Assembly: GCA_019118985.1 (NCBI GenBank)
Contig: DWXX01000112.1
Coordinates: forward strand, 1-10,072
Direction: 5' to 3'
Length of the DNA stretch: 10,072 nucleotides
Source of the DNA: Candidatus Faecalibacterium faecipullorum
GTDB taxonomy: Bacteria; Bacillota; Clostridia; Oscillospirales; Ruminococcaceae
Shown here in pieces: positions 5,722 through 10,072 of this stretch. Below the pieces are notes generated by a model. The model worked only from the letters and a program-made list of their open reading frames with translations, searched no databases and was not told where the DNA came from. Within the stretch, counting starts at the first letter, position 1; every line of letters begins with the position of its first letter. The position numbers were made by a program, and so were the translations under genes.

Positions 5722-6426
5722 ATGCCAGATGTACCAATGGTAAATTTTGAGCACGTATCCATGGAATACAAGAAGGGCGGCCGCCTCGCGCTGGAGGATG
5801 TCAACTTCCGCGCCGACCCGGGCGAGTTCGTCTTTCTGCTGGGCCACTCGGGCGCGGGCAAATCCACCCTGCTCAAGCTGATCCTGCGGGAGATATTGCC
5901 CACCGAGGGCAAAGTCTATGTCAACGGCAACGACATCGCCGCCCTCAAGCGGCGCAAGGTGCCCTACATCCGCCGCCAGATGGGGATCATCTTCCAGGAC
6001 TTCCGGCTGATCCCCAGCATGACGGTGTACGAGAACGTCGCCTTCGCCATGCACGTGACCAACATCGCCAAAAAAGAGATCGACGAGCGCGTGCCCTATA
6101 TGCTGGAGCTGGTCCATCTGCAGGACAAGGCCAACTGCTACCCCGACTACCTGTCGGGCGGCGAGCAGCAGCGGGTGGCGGTGGCGCGGGCGCTGGTCCA
6201 CGCGCCCAAGCTGGTCATCGCCGACGAGCCCACCGGCAACATCGACCCCGAGCTCAGCCTCGAGATGATGGAGCTGCTTGAGCAGGTCAGCGAGACCGGC
6301 ATCACCGTGCTGGTAGTCACCCATGAGCACGAGCTGGTCCACCGGTTCCACCAGAGGGTGGTCACTTTGAATCACGGCAGGATCGTATCCGATGTGCCTG
6401 CCGCCCGACAGGAGGCACTGCTGTGA
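5722..6426 (+). CDS. ftsE: Cell division ATP-binding protein FtsE
   Basis: FtsE is the cytoplasmic ATPase that works with membrane partner FtsX to transmit ATP-driven changes across the membrane and switch on cell-wall hydrolases during division or growth. The 234 residues contain all ABC motifs: Walker A GHSGAGKST (41-49), Q-loop Gln92 in IIFQDFRLIP, signature LSGGEQQ (144-150), Walker B LVIADEP (164-170) and H-loop His201. The FtsE-like QDFRLIPSMTVYENVAFAM (92-110) separates it from other small ABC ATPases. The stop overlaps the ftsX start (GTGA), a classic ftsEX junction. The start is uncertain: ATG 5722 has GGAG 11 bases upstream, while an internal ATG at 5737 gives the commoner short N-terminus (MVNFEHVS) but has no ribosome binding site. 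The upstream terminator implies a promoter within 5676-5721 that I could not define. Confidence 0.95.
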   Translation: MPDVPMVNFEHVSMEYKKGGRLALEDVNFRADPGEFVFLLGHSGAGKSTLLKLILREILPTEGKVYVNGNDIAALKRRKVPYIRRQMGIIFQDFRLIPSMTVYENVAFAMHVTNIAKKEIDERVPYMLELVHLQDKANCYPDYLSGGEQQRVAVARALVHAPKLVIADEPTGNIDPELSLEMMELLEQVSETGITVLVVTHEHELVHRFHQRVVTLNHGRIVSDVPAARQEALL

Positions 6427-7331
6427 AGCTTTCAACGTTTGGATTTCTGACCGGGCGCGGCCTGCGCAACCTGGGCACCCACTGGGCCATGACCATCGCC
6501 TGCGTGGCGTCCCTGGCGGTCTGCATGAGCCTGAACACCATGGCAAGCCTGGTGGAGGTCAATGTGGACAGCATGATCGGCTACCTGGGCCGCCAGAACG
6601 AGACGGTGGTCTTTCTCGACCCCGGCTGCGACGACGCCGCCGCCGCCGCGGTGGGCGAGCAGATCGCCGGCATCAGCGGGGTGAGCAGCGTCACCTATAT
6701 GTCCAAGCAGGACGTGCTGAATACATACGAGGACTACCTGGACGACCAGTACGAGTCCCTCTGGGATGAGTTTGAGACCGACAACCCCTTCAAGGCCAAC
6801 TACCGCGTCACGGTGGGGGACCTGACCCAGCTGGAGCGGATCAGCGGCCAGATGTCGGCCATCCCCGGGGTGGTCAAGGTCACCGCCCCGGTCGAGATGG
6901 GCAGCATCTTCCTCGAGATCCAGCGGGGGGTCACCCGGATGGGCCGGGCCTTTGTGCTGGTGCTGATGGTGGTCAGCGTCATCACGGTGGGCAGCACCAT
7001 CCGGCTCAGCGTCTTTGCCCGCCGGCGCGAGATCGAGATCATGAAGTACGTCGGCGCCACCAACCGCCTGGTCACCCTGCCCTTCCTGGTGGAGGGTCTG
7101 GCCATGGGGCTGATCGCGGGGGTCATCTCGGCCAGCGCGGTGCTGGCCCTCTACCACTACCTGCTGGGGGCCGCCGGCACCCTGAGCGGCGTGTGGGACG
7201 TGCTGGTGGGCGCCTCGCTGGTGCCGCTGGAGTCGGTGTGGACCACCGTGCTGTCGGCCAGCGTGGCCGGCGGCGCCATCGTGGGCGGGCTGGGCAGCCT
7301 GTTCTCCATCCGCAAGCATCTGAACGTGTAA
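6423..7331 (+). CDS. ftsX: Cell division membrane protein FtsX
   Basis: FtsX is the transmembrane partner of FtsE and carries an outer domain that binds the cognate hydrolase or its activator. The 302 residues show the FtsX plan: a short cytoplasmic N-terminus, helix 1 at about 22-44, a large extracellular domain about 45-174, then helices at about 175-196, 222-247 and 272-295, and a short basic tail. The conserved cytoplasmic stretch FARRREIEIMKYVGATNRLVTLPF (198 on) is the family's coupling segment toward FtsE. Start is GTG at 6423, overlapping the ftsE stop by 4 bases. The outer domain is acidic (DEFETDNPF at 115-123), as expected for a surface that engages a coiled coil. The next gene, 16 bases on, encodes the probable partner hydrolase. 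Confidence 0.95.
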   Translation: MKLSTFGFLTGRGLRNLGTHWAMTIACVASLAVCMSLNTMASLVEVNVDSMIGYLGRQNETVVFLDPGCDDAAAAAVGEQIAGISGVSSVTYMSKQDVLNTYEDYLDDQYESLWDEFETDNPFKANYRVTVGDLTQLERISGQMSAIPGVVKVTAPVEMGSIFLEIQRGVTRMGRAFVLVLMVVSVITVGSTIRLSVFARRREIEIMKYVGATNRLVTLPFLVEGLAMGLIAGVISASAVLALYHYLLGAAGTLSGVWDVLVGASLVPLESVWTTVLSASVAGGAIVGGLGSLFSIRKHLNV

Positions 7332-7347
7332 AAAGGGGGGCCCTGGT

Positions 7348-8631
7348 GTGAAGACGGCGAAGCACGCAAAACACGGCGCAAAGCACGCGAAGTACCCCCG
7401 GCCGGCCGGCCGGCTGCGGCGGGCGGTCAGCCTGGTGACGGCGGTCCTCTGCCTGTTCATGGCGGTCAGCGCCGCCCCCGTCGGCGAGGCGGCCAGCGTC
7501 TCTGACCTGCAGAAAAAGCTGGAACAGATCCAGTCCAGCATGGCCCAGCACCGGCAGGAGCTGGCCGACGCCAAAAAGCGGGAGAGCGCTGCCGCCGCCC
7601 TCGAGGCCGACCTGCGGGAGCAGGTGGCGGTCATCCAGAGCCAGATCGAGGTGCTCAAGGGCGAGATCGCCCAGGTGCAGAACGCCATCGGCGAAAAGGA
7701 ACGCCAGATCGAGGCAAAACAGGCCGAGATCGCCCAGAAGGAGCTGGACATCGAGAACCAGTGGCAGGACTTCAAGACCTTCATGGGCGCCATGCAGGAG
7801 CTGCGGGAGGGCGGCAGCGTCGCCATGCTGTCGGCCGTCACCGACCTGTACCAGCTGCTGACCTTCAATGAAATGATGCAGGACATCTCGGTCAAGGAGA
7901 CCCAGATGCTCGACGAGCTGGAGGCCGCCAAGACCGAGCTGGAAAACGACTACAAACAGCTCGAGAGCGAGCGCGCCGCCCTCCAGACCCAGAAAGCGAG
8001 CCTCGACGCCAAGAACTACCAGATGCAGTCCAAGCAGAGCGAGCTGACCGCCAGCATCGCCCAGGCGCAGCTCAGCCAGGACGAGGCCGAGGCCGCCCAG
8101 CGCCAGGCGCAGGAGGCCATCGAGTCGGACGAGATGGACTATGAGGCGGTGCAGGGCCAGATCCAGGCCATCATCTCTGCGGCGGCGTCCAAGCAGAGCG
8201 AGCTGAGCTTCACCGGCTTCATCTGCCCCCTCAAGACCTACAGCCGCATCTCCAGCGAGTACGGCTACCGGGTCAACCCGGTCAGCGGCGTCTACAAGCT
8301 GCACGGCGGCACCGACTTTGCCGCGCCGGGGGGCACCCCCATCTACGCGGCGGCCGGCGGCTATGTCTCGGTGGCCGGGTGGAGCACCGGCGGCTACGGC
8401 AACTACGTCGTCATCTACCACGGCACCATGAGCGACGGCAAGGCCTATTCCACCCTGTACGGCCACATGAGCCGCATCGCGGCCAAACAGGGCACCTACG
8501 TCAGCCAGGGGGAGATCATTGGGTATGTGGGCTCGACCGGCAACTCGACCGGCAACCACCTGCACCTCGAGGTCTGGCAGGGCAAGACCAACGCCGGCCG
8601 GGTCAACCCCCGGGACTATGTCCCCATCTGA
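7348..8631 (+). CDS. Secreted coiled-coil M23 (LytM) peptidoglycan endopeptidase, EnvC-like
   Basis: This 427-residue exported protein is the likely FtsEX-controlled cell-wall hydrolase. After a long basic tail comes a hydrophobic signal core (about 27-43) with probable cleavage near GEAA (46-49). Residues about 50-285 are a heptad-rich Glu/Gln/Ala coiled coil broken near 140-185, the same layout as EnvC, CwlO and PcsB. The C-terminal domain (about 290-427) is M23: HGGTDFAAP with ligands His319 and Asp323, YGHM with His373, and NHLHLE with His404 and His406. All expected zinc and catalytic residues are present, so it is predicted to cut peptide cross-links itself, unlike E. coli EnvC, whose LytM domain is degenerate and only activates amidases. 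Start is GTG with AGGGGGG 7 bases upstream. The gene follows ftsX by 16 bases and precedes a small membrane protein gene. Confidence 0.93.
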   Translation: MKTAKHAKHGAKHAKYPRPAGRLRRAVSLVTAVLCLFMAVSAAPVGEAASVSDLQKKLEQIQSSMAQHRQELADAKKRESAAAALEADLREQVAVIQSQIEVLKGEIAQVQNAIGEKERQIEAKQAEIAQKELDIENQWQDFKTFMGAMQELREGGSVAMLSAVTDLYQLLTFNEMMQDISVKETQMLDELEAAKTELENDYKQLESERAALQTQKASLDAKNYQMQSKQSELTASIAQAQLSQDEAEAAQRQAQEAIESDEMDYEAVQGQIQAIISAAASKQSELSFTGFICPLKTYSRISSEYGYRVNPVSGVYKLHGGTDFAAPGGTPIYAAAGGYVSVAGWSTGGYGNYVVIYHGTMSDGKAYSTLYGHMSRIAAKQGTYVSQGEIIGYVGSTGNSTGNHLHLEVWQGKTNAGRVNPRDYVPI

Positions 8632-8681
8632 CGGCATTCCCCATCCTATCCCCATAACATCCAGAGAGGCGGAGTGAAAGT

Positions 8682-8789
8682 ATGAAGACCGATAAACACA
8701 AGCGTTTCCAGCGCATTTTCTGCATCGTCCTGGCGGCGCTGCTGGGGCTGTCGCTGCTGGGCAGCACCCTCCTGATGCTGCTGGGCTGA
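8682..8789 (+). CDS. 35-residue single-pass membrane protein, uncharacterised
   Basis: I do not recognise this gene. It encodes 35 residues: a basic start MKTDKHKRFQR, then a hydrophobic stretch from about residue 12 to 34 (IFCIVLAALLGLSLLGSTLL and on) ending LLG at the C-terminus, consistent with one membrane helix with the N-terminus inside. The only charged residues are at the cytoplasmic end. Evidence that it is real: GGCGGAG lies 7 bases before the ATG, the stop is 12 bases before the next gene, whose ribosome binding site GAGGAGG overlaps and follows the stop, and the frame fits the gene spacing. It sits between the M23 hydrolase (50 bases upstream) and the S41 protease (12 bases downstream). 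A role as a regulator or adaptor in the membrane is plausible but not shown. Its charged start resembles that of the M23 protein (MKTAKHAKHG), which may be chance. Confidence 0.75.
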   Translation: MKTDKHKRFQRIFCIVLAALLGLSLLGSTLLMLLG

Positions 8790-8801
8790 GGAGGTGCGCC
8801 C

Positions 8802-10072
8802 ATGAACAAAAAGATCCCGGTGGGGATGATGCTCACCATCGTCATCCTGGCCATGACGGTGACCTTCTCGGTCACCATGCTGCTGGCCATGCGTCTGTTT
8901 GACAGCACAGTCAGCAACGTCAAGGAAAAAGAGAGCATGTACGGCAAGATCGCCGAGCTGGACCGCTATGTCCGCAGCAACGACTACTATACCATCGACG
9001 AGACGGTGCTCTACGACACCATCTCGGCCGGCTACCTGGTGGGCACCGGCGACCGCTACGCCCGCTACTACACCGCCGAAGCCTACGCCGAGCTGCTGGA
9101 CATCCAGAACGGCGTGCTGATGGGCATCGGGGTGGAGCTTGCCCAGGACCAGACCGGCTACGCCAGGGTGCTGAAGGTCTACGACGGCTCCCCCGCGCAG
9201 GAGGCGGGCATCGCCGCCGGCAACTACATCACCGCCGTCAACGGCGAGGATGTCAAGACCATGGCCAGCGCCGACGCCGTCCAGACCCGGCTGCGGGGCG
9301 AGGCGGGCACCACCGTCACCCTGACCTGGCTGGACGCTGAGTCGGCCGAACAGACCGCCGACCTGACCCGCTCGGGTTACATCACCACCACGGTGGACTA
9401 CCGGATGACCGCCGGCGACGTCGGCTACATCAGGATCCGGCAGTTCGACGCCACTACCCTCAGCGAGCTGGACTACGCCATCCGCACCCTGCGCAACGGC
9501 GGGGCGGCCAGCCTGCTGTTCGACCTGCGCGACAACGCCGGCGGCCTGCTGGACGCCGCCCTCAGCTGCATCGACCTGGTCTGCCCCGAAGGGGTGATGG
9601 CCTGGGCCGAGTCCCGCGACGGCACCCGCGAGGTGCTGGGCACCAGCAGCGGGGACAGCGTGGTCGACCTGCCGATGGTCTGCCTGGTCAACGGCAGCAC
9701 CGCCAGCGCGGCCGAGCTGTTCGCCGCCTGCCTGCGGGACCTTGGCGGCGCGCGGCTGGTGGGCTCCGCCACCTACGGCAAGGGCACCATCCAGAGCAGC
9801 CCGCAGCGGCTGAGCGACGGCAGCGCTGTGGTGGTCACGGTGGCCCGGCTGATCGCCTCGGACGGCGAGAGCTTTGACGGCGCCGGCCTTGCGGTGGACG
9901 TCGAGCGCCCGCTGACCGGCGACGAGCAGGTGATGTTCTACGACTACACCATCGAGACCGACCCGCAGATCCTCCGCGCGGTGAGCACCGCCCAGACCAT
10001 GTCGGGCAGCGCCACCGTCGGCGGGGTAAACGCCGCGTCCTCGGCTGCCTCGTCTGAGGCGGCCTCCTCCGC
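8802..10072 (+). CDS. Membrane-anchored S41 C-terminal processing protease, CtpA/CtpB-type (3' end beyond window)
   Basis: The first 423 residues are visible and the frame is still open at the window edge. Residues about 8-30 form an uncleaved-looking membrane anchor. A PDZ domain spans about 100-180, with the carboxylate-binding region GVLMGIGVEL (104-113) and SPAQEAGIAAGNYITAVNG (130-148). The S41 domain follows: VGYIRIRQFD (207-216), LLFDLRDNAGGLL (238-250), NGSTASAAELFAA (297-309) with catalytic Ser302, and TYGKGTIQ (324-331) with Lys327 and Gln331. The Ser-to-Lys spacing of 25 equals that of E. coli Prc. So it should be an active Ser-Lys protease acting outside the membrane. The start ATG has GAGGAGG 6 bases upstream. 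The visible end turns into a Ser/Ala/Glu-rich tail from about 411, probably a linker. Such proteases process sporulation or envelope proteins; in Gram-negatives they degrade cell-wall hydrolases. Confidence 0.93.
   Translation, partial: MNKKIPVGMMLTIVILAMTVTFSVTMLLAMRLFDSTVSNVKEKESMYGKIAELDRYVRSNDYYTIDETVLYDTISAGYLVGTGDRYARYYTAEAYAELLDIQNGVLMGIGVELAQDQTGYARVLKVYDGSPAQEAGIAAGNYITAVNGEDVKTMASADAVQTRLRGEAGTTVTLTWLDAESAEQTADLTRSGYITTTVDYRMTAGDVGYIRIRQFDATTLSELDYAIRTLRNGGAASLLFDLRDNAGGLLDAALSCIDLVCPEGVMAWAESRDGTREVLGTSSGDSVVDLPMVCLVNGSTASAAELFAACLRDLGGARLVGSATYGKGTIQSSPQRLSDGSAVVVTVARLIASDGESFDGAGLAVDVERPLTGDEQVMFYDYTIETDPQILRAVSTAQTMSGSATVGGVNAASSAASSEAASS

Noticed and set aside
7123..8655. Long minus-strand frame opposite the M23 gene
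   Set aside because: Leu/Gly/Val/Asp-rich shadow of the coiled-coil coding sequence, with no ribosome binding site or recognisable domain.
1..10072. CRISPR arrays, insertion sequences, integrases, tRNA or rRNA genes, phage or defence genes
   Set aside because: Looked for on both strands. No regularly spaced repeats, transposase motifs, cloverleaf-like sequences or defence proteins were seen; all genes look like ordinary chromosomal genes of similar base composition.

Overview
The window is a GC-rich (clearly over 60% by eye, AT-rich only between genes) stretch of bacterial chromosome with strong AAGGAGG-type ribosome binding sites, sigma-A-like promoters, a divergent sugar ABC transporter with an AraC-type regulator, and a ftsEX cell-wall operon. 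The mix suggests a high-GC member of the Clostridia, such as an Oscillospiraceae/Ruminococcaceae gut bacterium of the Faecalibacterium-Gemmiger-Subdoligranulum kind. That placement is an inference from gene style and not a search result. I see no mobile element, CRISPR array, tRNA or rRNA.

Left part, minus strand (1-2259): a carbohydrate-uptake operon read leftward, in the order solute-binding lipoprotein, MalF-type permease, MalG-type permease (only its first 28 codons are inside the window). No ATPase gene is visible. The 2260-2551 gap is a divergent control region. It holds a leftward promoter (2419-2447) with an approximately 150-nt leader containing a near-palindrome and a GC hairpin, an 8-bp tandem repeat touching the leftward -35, and a rightward promoter (2500-2529) for the AraC-family gene (2552-3418) that probably controls the transporter.

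Middle: an RsuA-type 16S rRNA pseudouridine synthase (3536-4240) with its own extended -10 promoter, then a PucR/CdaR-type regulator (4505-5590) with its own promoter, an unusual long inverted repeat just upstream of that promoter, and a strong intrinsic terminator (5636-5675).

Right part, plus strand (5722-10072): a compact cell-wall remodelling operon: ftsE and ftsX (overlapping by 4 bp), a secreted coiled-coil M23 (LytM) endopeptidase with all its zinc ligands, a 35-residue single-pass membrane protein, and a membrane-anchored S41 (Ctp) protease cut by the window end. By analogy with FtsEX-EnvC, FtsEX-CwlO and FtsEX-PcsB, FtsEX probably gates the M23 hydrolase through its coiled coil, and the Ctp protease may set hydrolase levels outside the membrane. 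The small membrane protein between hydrolase and protease is the least explained gene here and the best candidate for something undescribed.
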